DNA from: Xylogone sp. PMI_703
Taxonomy: Eukaryota; Ascomycota; Leotiomycetes
DNA length: 64,000 nt
NCBI GenBank assembly: GCA_021399445.1
Contig: JAJTUQ010000008.1
Coordinates: 992,001 to 1,056,000, forward strand
Direction of reading: 5' to 3'
Positions 54,238 to 64,000 of the stretch are shown here, one piece after another; position 1 is the first letter of the stretch; every line of letters starts with the position of its first letter. Made by a program: the position numbers and the translations under genes. The notes below the pieces were generated by a model. It saw nothing but the letters and a program-made list of their open reading frames with translations, had not been told where the DNA came from and made no database searches.

Positions 54238-55732
54238 TTATTCGCATTGGGACCACCATTCACTAATCTCAATACAGCTAAATGGCGAGGCACATGTTGT
54301 AGAGCCGGTGTAGCATATCCCGCCACATTGACCCCATTGAGCAACAGAAGATGCTGCATCAGTGGTTGTAGGCATAGCGATGGTAATAACAGATAATGCG
54401 GTAGGTTGCTCAATAATACTTGTAGTCTGCGCGGTATAGGTGAGAGTTGGTGAAGGAGGATTACTATTATTTAACTTAGACTTGACCGTATCCGAGAATC
54501 CTGGGTTATTCTTAATTAGCTCAGACTTGACCGTATCCAAGAATCCGGGGTTCGAGTAGACTTGGCTCATATCCCAAAGCATGAGACCACCGAAGCTAGA
54601 AAATCCCTTGCTATAAGAGATGATAGATCTAAGTGCCGCTGCAGAGATGTAACCGGCTCCTGCTGCACCAACATTTCCTGGTGCCCCAATAAAAACTTTG
54701 ACCTTCTTATTTGTAGAGACGGTACGGGCCCAGTTGTCCCAAGTGGAAAAATCGTAGTTGTTTTGCGTGGATACGCCGTTTGCAAAAGAGTTTAGGCCAC
54801 AACCGTTATTGTAGAACTGGACATAGATAAAATCAAAAAAGGTACCGTTGTTAAGCATGCTTTCATCAGCTAAGTCGGGATATGGACATTGAGGTGCGGC
54901 TGAAAGATAATACTGCTTTCCGCTAGTGGCTGTGGCGTTGTCCATAAGGGAGCGAAGCTGGTTTGCGAATGGTACCATATTTTGGACGGTGGATTCAAAA
55001 TCAAAATCAAACCCATCTATATCTGCATTCCCAAACGGACGAAGGGTAGTTGATCCGGCAACTTTAGGGCCAAATATTTCCCATATATTGTCTGCCGCAG
55101 TAACAGCTTCGGAGGATGATGGGAAGCCACCCTCGGTATAAGTAGCACCACCAACAGAAAGCATAATTGTCTTTCCTAAAGCCTGACAGATAGGAATATC
55201 CTCCCTGTAGAATATTAATTTTGAAGTAGAAATCGAGATCCGAATAATAAAATTGTGACTTACGCAAGCTGTGGGCAATTCAAAAGCTGAGAGCCGGAGA
55301 AGACCGTACAGTTATTGCCAGCATTTGCAATATTGAATAAAGGGTCAGTTATCTCGATCAGAAACGCAATAGGAATGATCTAGCGTTTGATAATTAATTT
55401 GCTATGCTTGTCATAGACGATTAGAAATCTTACATCAATTTCGGTGTCTAGATATTATTAGTTTTCATGTTTTATGAGATCGAAGTATTCAAATGCCTTA
55501 ATTGAAGAATACCTACTAGCACAATAAACCGATAGCCTCTGCTGAGCGGTTGGACCCAACGTATTAACGGAATTTTGACCTATTAACAGTCAATATACCA
55601 TATTAATTAGTTTTGGGGAAAGGGATATTCACCCCAATAGATTGCGACATTTCTGGAAGAGGATTGGTCAAAGCTGGCAAAGGCTCTCGGAAACAGCGTA
55701 AGCAAACTTATGGTAAGAAAGATTGAAGACAT
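54238..55732 (-). CDS. GH18 class III chitinase with C-terminal CBM1
   Basis: Five exons (55633-55732, 55517-55579, 55434-55447, 55264-55379, 54238-55204) sum to 1260 nt, 419 aa. A signal peptide ([20 protein letters not shown]) leads to [19 protein letters not shown], the start of fungal/plant class III chitinases. LSVGGAT and the catalytic DGFDFDFE (Glu about 168) are intact, so the enzyme should hydrolyse chitin with retention. YVQFYNN and [10 protein letters not shown] also match the family. After a short tandem SDTVKS/LDTVKS segment and a Thr/Pro linker, the last 35 residues are a CBM1 ([11 protein letters not shown], then TTCASPFSC and a final WWSQC) for binding crystalline polysaccharide. 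Exon 3 is only 14 nt. Likely role: extracellular chitin or wall degradation. Confidence 0.92.
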
Positions 55733-55753
55733 AGCTCAGAGTGTGTGAGATCT

Positions 55754-55766
55754 TATAGTATATATC
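55754..55766 (-). promoter_or_regulatory. Possible TATA box of the chitinase gene
   Basis: ATATATACTATAA on the minus strand lies 22-34 bp before the ATG; if used, the 5' UTR is very short. Confidence 0.3.
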
Positions 55767-56626
55767 TAAGATAATATCCGTTCAAGATAATATGAAATTT
55801 CTAACAAATGGAAATGCTTTACTCGGATTCTGAAAAAAGGAACTAAGATATTGAACAAAGAATTGTCAAGGTTTGGATTTTTGCTTCCCGCCCTGTTTTG
55901 GAACAGCTTTTCAAACTGGCTCCTCTAAAATAGAGACAGTTTAGGAGACGGCCATAAAGGCTGAAAACAGAGCAAGCACAAGGGAAACAACAGAAGTAGG
56001 AAGTGTTGGAGGTAGAAAGTACGAGAGTCCTCAAAAATGCACCATCTACGGAGAAAATGATGTTTTATACAGATTCTCCGGTAATTCATCCAACCCAGGA
56101 TGCTGAGATTCAGAAGAACCATTTTGGATCACGTGAAAACATGTTTAGCGATTCCCCGGCTATTACAAGAGTATAAACTAGTATCCGATTATATAAATTG
56201 AATATCTAAATAGACATATAAATTTCAGCACTACTTCGCTCTTTCGCTGTGTCGGAACATTGGACCGATATACCACATGTGTGGGAACTCAAAGAAGTAA
56301 ATTGAATTGACTTCAGACCAAACCCTATCACTTAGCCATCGTGTAGTTTAAGAAGACCACCCTGTGGGAACCTTACACATTTCTGGCTAAACTACGGAGG
56401 AACACTGTAAAAGAAATGTCTTTGAGATCCTTTCCACGAGGAGAAGACGTATTGAACAACCTCATAATTAACAATTCAAACAAACGCTTCATTACTCATC
56501 AAGAAACCTGTAAAAACAGATATTACATCTACAGTGACAAAGGCATACAGACTCAAAAGAAAACATAGAAATTCACTTATTACATGAAGAAAGAAGAGTA
56601 CAGAAGATAGCAAAAGACCTAAGTAA
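55767..56626. other. Intergenic, no gene supported
   Basis: Minus-strand ORFs of 63-65 codons at 55843-56122 overlap each other in different frames and are not convincing. Confidence 0.4.
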
Positions 56627-59600
56627 TCACCCATCAATCATTATCTCATGAAGAATCGGGCCGTTCTCTCTCTTGCAATTCTGGCAAAACTGGCGATTGC
56701 ACACCGGGCAGACATTGTTGATCCTCTGATTCACGGGTCCTTCTCCGCACTCGCACTAAATGTATTCATCCCACGTTAGCAAATTGTAACCACAGTCATA
56801 TCATAATGAATAAGGAGAAAAAGAAAAGAAAAGAGCAGTGTCTTACGCAGTAAACTAAGATGTCAACCGAGGTAGGGCTCTTTCTCTTCTTAGCTAGCCT
56901 GGAATCTTCGGCATCTGTCCTTATCTTAAGTACCACACCCCTCTCCGCGGCGACGTCTCCACTAGCAAGACTGTAAGTCCCAGACACTTCTGCTTGATTA
57001 TAGCTCAGCTTTCTACTTCGGCCGTCATCATTCGGCTCCGAGCTCTCACTATCGTGATGATCACATTGGCCCTCTCCGCGGGGTAAGAGCACATCGATGT
57101 CAGACCATTCCTGGATGTTGCGCTTTTTCCACTTGTTCCGTCCGATGAAATGGTCATCAATATGGTCGAAACGCTCCGTCCAGGCATAGTGGCCCCTCTT
57201 CTTCAGGTCAAGGAGTTTGCGACAGAATCCGCACCAGAATCTCGTCTGGCCATTACTGCCAATCCGGCACCTCTCAGCCTTGGTGTTAACGACTTCTTCG
57301 TCGGAGATCTGATGCGTCGTCTTCAGATGCTCTGCAAACGTCTTACGTTTCTGACTGAGTTTGGCACAGTCTCCCCCTTCAGTCCGCTGCTCATCGCATC
57401 GCCAAGTCTCGTGCTGGAAGTGCTGCGAGATCTCGTGACGCTTCCAATCGTTCTTGCTGCCGAATTCGCGAGAGCAGTCTCGGAAGGTGCAGCCCCAGGG
57501 CCGCTCGTGTCGCTGCATATGCTTTCTGCGAGAATGAGTTAATGAGACAACTTGCCAAGAGGAAAGAAGAAGACACTGGAAGCTTAGGAATATGTTGTAT
57601 ACCTTAATTCAGAAGGGCGCCCTTGATACTTTCCACAAATACGGCACCAGCTCTTTTTACTAGATGTGAGGCTGGGATTTGGAGATCCAAGGCTACGAGG
57701 CTTCTTAGTATTACTGCTCAAATTTTTCGGTACCTGGATCTTGTATCCTAATTTTTCCAACTGTTTAATCAGCTGCCCGGCATCCACTTCCTCTCGAGGA
57801 CCGCATTCTTCCTTGGTAGTGACTTCTTGTGGTTGGTCTACAACGGTTCCGGATGGGCTCAGGCTCCCCAGCGGCTTAATGGAATCCTCCAAGCTCGATA
57901 TATATTTACCCTCGGATCTTTGCAATAAACCATTATTTGGCGTATCCCTGTCGGCTGCTTGGGAGCACGCTGCCGTGGGTTTCACCTCTTCTGTCGATAT
58001 GGCGTTCAAAGCTGAATCAATATTCTGCCTTGCTGCCTTAGCATCTGGACGAGGGACTGCTGCGTCACATCTGCCAGAATCCGCACAGGAAATATCTTTA
58101 CCTTTCGGGTCCATCGAGCTTTTTTCCGTGGTTTTAGACGGGAACATTTCCAATGGCTGGAATGCCGTAGGGAGCTGAGCTCCTAGCGATGAATCATTCT
58201 GCTGTAGCTCCGAAGGCTCAGCAGACTTGTGGTGCCTCAATTGGTGGCCGTGTGGAGCAAAATACTCTTCTGGATCCTCTAGAACAACTGGATGGGTGTT
58301 TTCCCGGAACGGCTCACGAGGTTCACCTTTCGAAGAGACATTGTCTTCATAGTCCAAAACGGGCTGGGAAACGGCGTCCTTTAGACCAGGACTGGAAGAA
58401 ACATTGTGTTCTTTCACAGGAGACTCGCCAGCGTAAATAAACGCTGCTCTGTGCCAGAATTATGTTAGCTTCATTCTTTCATTAAACGCCTCAGCTTAAG
58501 CTTCTTTTGCCGCAGCCCTTTAAACTCACTGCCGAATAAGGTCATCTTGTTCGCGGTATGATGAGTACGATGATCCATGCAGGCGCTTGAGATGGTTCTT
58601 GAAATTGTCCGAACGTGGCCATGACTTATTCTTGGACTTACAACCAGGGATGGGACAACGGTATCGTTTGGTACCCCTTGCTGGATGTTTACTATTGGTA
58701 TGCCTCTCGAGGTCATTGGGGGTACTAAAACCCTGATTCCAAGTACAGCTTGGATGCTGGCATTTGAACGGTTGATTGTGCCTCAACTCATGCTTTCTGT
58801 GATGCTGTCAGCCATATGCTTGACGCGAGACAGTCCTGGATCTTTAAGAATATGAAAATTAAGGAAATGAAATGCCAGGGTCACCATACTTCAGCTCCGA
58901 TTTAGTCCTTACTAGTTTATCACAAACAGTGCATACCAGAGTGGATGCAGGCGTAAATATTATTGTAGGGAGAGGATCCCATGCTCCGTCTAGTCCGATA
59001 TCACGGGTAGAGGATAGGCCGCCAAGTCCATTATACAGCTGCTGGTCCACAGAGACGGGTTTATTGAAGCTCTGGCAGCCAGCTTCACGCTCATTCATAT
59101 CAGCACTATAGACCGAAGCATTTCGTACACTACGGTGGGTTGCCGTTCCATATCCCGAATCCGAAGGCGTTGGGTGGAAGAGGAGTGTATCTGAGTCCGA
59201 GGTATTGTGCGGTCTATACCGAGGGTCAAATGAGGGTTGAGGATTACTTTTGTGGGCACGATCCTGTGATAATTCTCTCAAAGCAGGGTCAATGAGGGTC
59301 TTCGGGAGCCAGGGACCATCATTAGCAGTATACCATTGCTGGATGGAACTCTGCTCCAGAGCTTGGGTGTGGCTATCCATCGATATATGGGACGTGAGGG
59401 CCACACGTGTCATGCCTGGAGCACCAAAAGGCGTGGATATGTCTCCGGGTAAAGGACTGGAGTATTCCCAAGAGCTGGAAGCAGCCGATGGAGGAGGCAG
59501 GAACCGGGAGCTGCTCAGGTTGATTTCCATGGGCTGTGGTTGATGGTAATCCAGCCGAGGTGGCGGGGCCATATCTCTGTGGCCACATGGCGGCTGCCTG

Positions 59601-59791
59601 GGATGATGACCGGTGGCGAGAGCATCAGCTTGAGAAGGGTAGAACTAGAGAAGCAGAGGGAGGAGAGATTAGAACCACCACTTTTTGACAGGGAATCGGG
59701 TAATTAGAAGGCTGCAAATGTTTCATACTTGTCGACTGTGGTTATGAGAATTATGCCCACTGTCTTGGTGGAAGCCGGAGTTGGTGGACAT
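56627..59791 (-). CDS. Multi-C2H2 zinc-finger transcription factor
   Basis: Six exons (59729-59791, 58890-59644, 58530-58796, 57603-58448, 56847-57525, 56627-56755) sum to 2739 nt, 912 aa, every junction in phase with GT-AG signals. The first 255 residues are Ser/Pro-rich. Three C2H2-type fingers follow at about 258-346 (CTVCDKLVRTKSELKKHELRH; FKCQHPSC...H; YRCPIPGCKSKNKSW...H). A disordered acidic middle leads to more fingers at about 630-680 (CRICGKYQGRPSELRKHMQRH; GCTFRDCSREFGSKNDWKRH), a FWCGFCRKLLDLK finger, a basic KKRKSP patch, and a C-terminal Cys-rich ribbon (CCECGEGP, CPVCNRQFCQNCK) near 868-895. This matches a broad fungal family of nuclear C2H2 regulators. Several introns fall inside fingers. 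Confidence 0.9.
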
Positions 59792-60015
59792 GACCCCGTC
59801 CGATGGGAGGAGCAAGCAGGTACTTCTTTCGTGTAGCGCAGCACCAGGCACTTCGAAAATGCAGAATCGGGGAGAAGTACAAATTCTCCAACGAAGAGAA
59901 AACGGCGGTTTATTCTTCGAAGGAAGACGAAGCAAACCGGCTCACAAGTACCACAGGGAGCGATAACAGGTCTTGGTATATCAACGTCGGCAATGGCAAG
60001 TAAGTAGCAGTGGTA

Positions 60016-60038
60016 GTAATAATAATAATAATAATAAC
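60016..60038. repeat. TAA trinucleotide microsatellite
   Basis: Seven or more perfect TAA/AAT units. Confidence 0.9.
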
Positions 60039-60383
60039 AGTAGAGACAAGGGTACCAAAAGCTGCGATATCAGCGCACACTCCAGGCCAGCTCGAGGTAC
60101 GCGCCGGAGGGAGAATGCAGCCAGCATGATACAAAAAAGGATCGAGTCAAAGGGGGGAGCAGGACGAGCGCGCCTATATCAAATCCCAAGGCGTCTCTGG
60201 CACCAACGAACATCCGGTCTTGGGACTTCGTGACAGGGGTTTTGCTCGGTGACCCAAAAGCGCCAGGAAGAGGGAAATTCCCGCATGAGATCTTTAAGGC
60301 GTAAATGAGGCCGCAAAAAGAAAAAAGTAATAATCATCATAGAAGAAATAACCCTTCTTGGCCGTTGCTCAGGCCCATTCTCG

Positions 60384-60452
60384 TACATGTATTGTATTGT
60401 ATCGCATTGGATTGTATGGTACTGTATAGAATCGTATTGTACTGGGTTGTAT
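60384..60452. repeat. Degenerate TGTAT pentanucleotide repeat
   Basis: TGTAT or close variants (ATTGTATTGTATCG, ATTGTATGG, ACTGTATAG) recur about ten times. The hydrophobic Tyr/Val/Leu stretch of the overlapping ORF comes from this repeat. Confidence 0.7.
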
Positions 60453-62107
60453 CGGGTCTGCTTTCACAGAGACGCATTACACAAGGCAAGGTACACTACG
60501 GCAAAGACGAGGACAACATGGAAATGCACAATGCCCGAATCATCGAGCTGTCCATAGATGCTGTGATCCTGCCAACGAGGACTGCAGAGCACAAAAAGAT
60601 TTTCCTGTTGATAAACGGTGATGGTGACGATGAATTATCATCGTTGCGATCGTTGTTGTCACCTGGACTTCTCTTCCAGAGGGGCATAACCAAGACCCGC
60701 GGAAATCAATGGAGTCTCTACGTCCACTGCCATGTTGTCGGAAGCAACTACAGGCGTTTCTGAGGGTAGCGGAATCCCTTGCACCAACTGTGGATCATGG
60801 TTGGAAGGCGGTACTCCTTCAGGATTACTTTCTACGCGCTCTCCCCTGTTGGGGCTGGCACTGGAAATACTTGAATAGGGCTGATCTAAGCCATCTTCTG
60901 CAAGTCCAAAAGTAAGGTATCAATAATTTTCTAGGCATTCCATCACCACGAGACGAAGCAACGCCGGGTTGAGGTGGTTGTAAGCGAGACGGCAGCGCCT
61001 GATACTAACGAGAAGGAACTCTCTCAGGCTTAGTGTTGTGTAGGCAAAACGGCTGAGATGTTGAGAAAGGGATAAAATTAGAGACGGGAGGAAGGACAGT
61101 TGAGGGTTACACGATATGGCTGAGCTTTCCACGATAAGACCGGAGAATGGGCATCTGATCATTACGGGGATCCTTTCCCTTCCCCTCCTGCCCTCTTGCC
61201 CTCATTCCTTCTCTCCCGTCGGCCTTTTCTTGTCGCAGACTCCGCTAAGTCCGTTATATACCCGTTGTCTACACCAAATCCTGCTGTTTTATGCTAGATA
61301 GATAGGCAACAAGGTTTTTTCGATTAAACGAATGCAGGAATGTTTACAGGTACAAGGGGAGTCTGATAGCCGAAACTCTCACAAGTTTGCCATATCAAAG
61401 TTCACAATAAACATAACTAGTTGGCGGCCTTGTAACCTAACTATCAATTATCCACCAAAGTTAAGACAATACAGCAATGTAGGATTCGGTGTCGCATTCG
61501 AGCAAGCATATTGTCTAAATCAAGCCACTATTGTTTTTCTTAAATTCACTCCTAACCACGCAATTCCTCCGTTGGCGTGCGTCTTGAAACTCAGAGGTTG
61601 GGTGTAAATATAGATCCTCACCGTATTAGCTCACACACCATGCTTGTTGATCTTTACTAGTCTTGACAGGGTTAGCAAAAGTCATGGTATCTTGTAATAC
61701 TTGCCTCACTATAGGAGGTGTACTTTCATCATCGAAACGCGTTGAGCATTCGCCTAGAACGCTTCATGTCTGCCTAGAGCCAGTACCGGCTCTGCCTAGT
61801 GATATAGAGCATGGCACCGGGCAACGACCACCAATGCGCGTAGAATGTCTTTATGTCGCAGTTATAGGTTGGTGTTCTTGATAGGAGGACTCTATTGGCT
61901 ACGACGCACTAGTGTACGATGATTGACATTAGAGGAGGTTTATATGTTCCACAACTGAATTTGTAAAAAGAACATCCATAATCGAAGCACCTAGACACCT
62001 GGGAGGGTCAAGTGGAGATTTCCCTCTTCCATAGCAGTCTAAGCTTGGATAAAATTTATGCACGATCTCCCACAATAGAAGAACACAAAGATTCGAATTC
62101 ACTATGT

Positions 62108-62991
62108 ATGTCTGCTGAGAATCAGGCAAATCCACAACTCACCGCTGCTATCTTACAAGTTTTGAAAGACTTTGGAGCTCCGGCTCCTGCTGGCCAACTT
62201 GAGTCGCATCACCCGAATCGGCAACAACCGCAGACGGTATTTGCTGAGGCGCGTCAACCCCCTCATAATGTTCAGCACCCACCAAGACATCAGTCACGCC
62301 CAAATATTTCTCCTCAACACCCTGTTTCAAGATCTCGTGCACAGGAGATTGACTAAGTTTCTAAATTTAATCAAATCTGTTTGAAACTTGATCAAGTATG
62401 CTCAAAATTAGACCACGATCGGATCGCCTTACTAACTGATTTGTGGAAGCAAATGAAAAGAACAAGAATCCTTGCGAGGGCTCATCGATCAAGTTTCTAC
62501 AAAGCTAGACCGTGTTGCCTTGGAGCTAGGCCAGGTCTTGAGATGGTGAGACACCTTAACCGACTACCAGTAATATCTAACTGTGAAGGAAAGTGCGCAG
62601 CAATTGGATAGGAGGAATGAGGAGTTTTCAAGGTATATCCATTTCTAACTAGAAGAGGTCTAGCTAACATTCCCAAAAAAGAATAACCTCGACAGAAATA
62701 CAAGCAATGAAGGATATTTATTGAAAAGTTTGGGGCTTGGGAAAAGGGCATATTTGGAGCCCTTTTGGTTGATATCAACCAAGGTTCGGTGAAGTCAAAC
62801 GCACAACGAGGAGCTGTTCCAGATCGAGTCACATCCCAACCTGCGAATAAGTTAATTATCACCAGCGGCCCGAGCCCCCTCATCCTGGCCATCCAAAGTC
62901 GTTTACCGAACTTGGACCACAGAATTCGAACACCTACGAGGAAGAGTTCAATGATTATAACATGGATCGGTTCTTTACCGATGATAGGTGA
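62108..62991 (+). pseudogene. Type B coiled-coil family gene, broken copy
   Basis: ATG 62108 begins a frame like that of the 22898 gene (N-terminal AAILQVLKDFG, then a P/Q/H-rich linker). TAA at 62354-62356 interrupts it, but the same phase continues with a heptad-like LKLDQVCSKLDHDRIALL segment; a second related unit (IDQVSTKLDRVALELGQVL) is one frame over, followed by TGA and TAA and then VKESAQQLDRRNEEFS. An intron (GTATAT at 62632 to CGACAG at 62691) and a last exon (about 62866-62991) ending NSNTYEEEFNDYNMDRFFTD complete the outline. With at least three stops and one shift the copy is dead. Its tail also survives at 1.8 kb. Confidence 0.55.
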
Positions 62992-64000
62992 AGTAGGATT
63001 TGGGCAAAACGATATTTATTGTGTTATGTAGAATAAAAAGTATTATTTAAAACTCGTCTGCTATTTCTGGTTGGTACTAACTTAGATGTAGATGATAGCA
63101 GGACTACGTTGTCGAAAAGGAGAATTGTAATATAGAAAAACAATATAGATCACGTCTCCTATGTGAAGGCCTTTTCTCTTGGATGAAGGAGGTCCGCCTG
63201 CCTTTGAAGCAATGGGGTCATAAATGGGCGTGCTGCAGTGTTGTAGGGACCCCTAGTGCATGTGGGGACTTTGAATCAGGTTGAAAATTAAGCTTGGCTT
63301 GATAGGCAACAACACGTCTCGTATTGTAACAATACTAACTTAGCATATATAGGGAACCCGCGCACTACATTATTAAAATATGTGGGGTATGTTTAGTAAA
63401 TTATACAGTGATATGGTACGTATTATGTATTAGCACCTAGAAACTGTTGCGAGATTAACTAGTTCTTGAACCACATCTGAAGTAATAGCAAGTAGTAATA
63501 ACAACTGCACAACGAAAGAAATCTAGTTGAGAGTAGCTAATGCCTAGGTTGGATATGACTTGATTCATTCTAGCCACTCAGTCCCATCATAAGATCTACA
63601 ACCTGAAACTCAGGAAGCCGGGAGGATAGATGACCCAATCATTCGAGCTACTCTACTCTACCTAGTGTTATTTCTCTGTTCCTATACGACTGACGTTTCG
63701 TACGGTGTCATCGAGGCTTGCATGGTGTTTAAGATATCTCCCCGGTGAAGTAATTGAGTGGTTTAAACAGCCTTACGCTAATTAGCTAAATCTCCTGCAA
63801 CTAGGTTAACCTAAGCCGCATCTCTCCAAGTCCGGGGCTTAAAGACCCGATGTGAAGTTTAGTATTTTTTTAAAACTTGCCGAAATCACCGGCTGTATGA
63901 GACCGATATACTTGGTGCGGCTGAGTTGAACCCCATTATGGTGCAGGACTTGTTTTATTTGAGAATTCTCGAGATTTAAAAGGCCAAATTCATATTGATT
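62992..64000. other. Intergenic to window end, nothing recognised
   Basis: The first 40 bp match the sequence downstream of 1864 (shared duplicated 3' flank). No gene or clear repeat was seen in the rest. Confidence 0.4.

Larger units (their letters stand above)
59792..62107. other. Long non-coding region upstream of the zinc-finger gene
   Basis: Probably the 5' UTR and promoter of the zinc-finger gene at its left end. A TAA microsatellite lies at 60016-60038. The 152-codon ORF at 60305-60763 runs through a simple repeat and is doubted. No other gene is supported. Confidence 0.4.

Noticed and set aside
60305..60763. 152-codon ORF with hydrophobic stretch
   Set aside because: The hydrophobic part is translated TGTAT simple repeat; it lies in the upstream region of the zinc-finger gene.

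Overview
This window looks like nuclear DNA from a filamentous ascomycete. The visible reasons are short GT-AG introns of about 40-70 bp with CTAAC/TTAAC-like branch sequences, Zn2Cys6 and C2H2 transcription factors, a GH18 chitinase with a fungal CBM1, a fungal thaumatin-like protein, 2EXR and MGQYW-type proteins, and relics of pogo/Fot1 and Tc1/mariner transposases. Leotiomycetes is my best guess at class level, but that is inference. I saw no rRNA, tRNA, CRISPR array or prokaryotic signals. Several reading frames carry one or two TAA/TAG/TGA stops or 1-nt shifts, as expected in a repeat-rich accessory region subject to RIP or drift.

Layout. 1-3 kb: ankyrin relic, tail of a broken coiled-coil family member (type B), and a 164-bp MITE-like element with perfect 39-bp terminal repeats. 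3.2-8.9 kb: an intact 838-aa basic/acidic protein and an intact two-exon FHA-like protein kinase. 9.5-10.4 kb: fragments of two conserved housekeeping genes, the N-terminus of a PBN1/PIG-X-like protein and the TGS-domain C-terminus of an RBG1/DRG1 GTPase. 12.3-16.9 kb: two consecutive units, each bounded by roughly 270-330-bp inverted repeats, one enclosing a small membrane protein and the other a decayed member of the family found intact at 18.9 kb. 17.6-20.4 kb: broken ankyrin-ZZ gene, intact hypothetical gene, pogo relic. 21.2-22.1 kb: a 15-bp minisatellite arranged as a head-to-head palindrome.

22.5-27 kb holds the most unusual content: five tightly packed short genes (two of a W-tailed coiled-coil type, one P/Q-rich type B, one coiled coil with a C-terminal KKRK signal, and one MADS-box-like DNA-binding protein). 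Broken or extra copies of two of these families lie at 1.6, 17, 39 and 62 kb. This is the best candidate for an undescribed system: a rapidly duplicating set of putative nuclear coiled-coil proteins next to a MADS-like factor.

27.5-32.3 kb looks defence- or incompatibility-like: a zinc-ribbon protein divergently paired with a RING-patatin lipase, then an MGQYW-family protein. 33-50 kb is transposon-rich, with a pogo relic, dispersed repeat pairs, a BTB relic and a MITE beside a truncated Zn2Cys6-C2H2 factor; it also contains an intact thaumatin-like secreted protein, an intact 409-aa unknown and a 2EXR protein. 54.2-59.8 kb returns to ordinary, well-preserved genes: a five-exon chitinase and a six-exon C2H2 zinc-finger factor. 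60-64 kb is mostly non-coding, with simple repeats and a broken type B gene.

Exon structures below were assembled by eye from reading frames and splice signals. They were accepted where the exon lengths summed to a multiple of three and the joined protein made sense.
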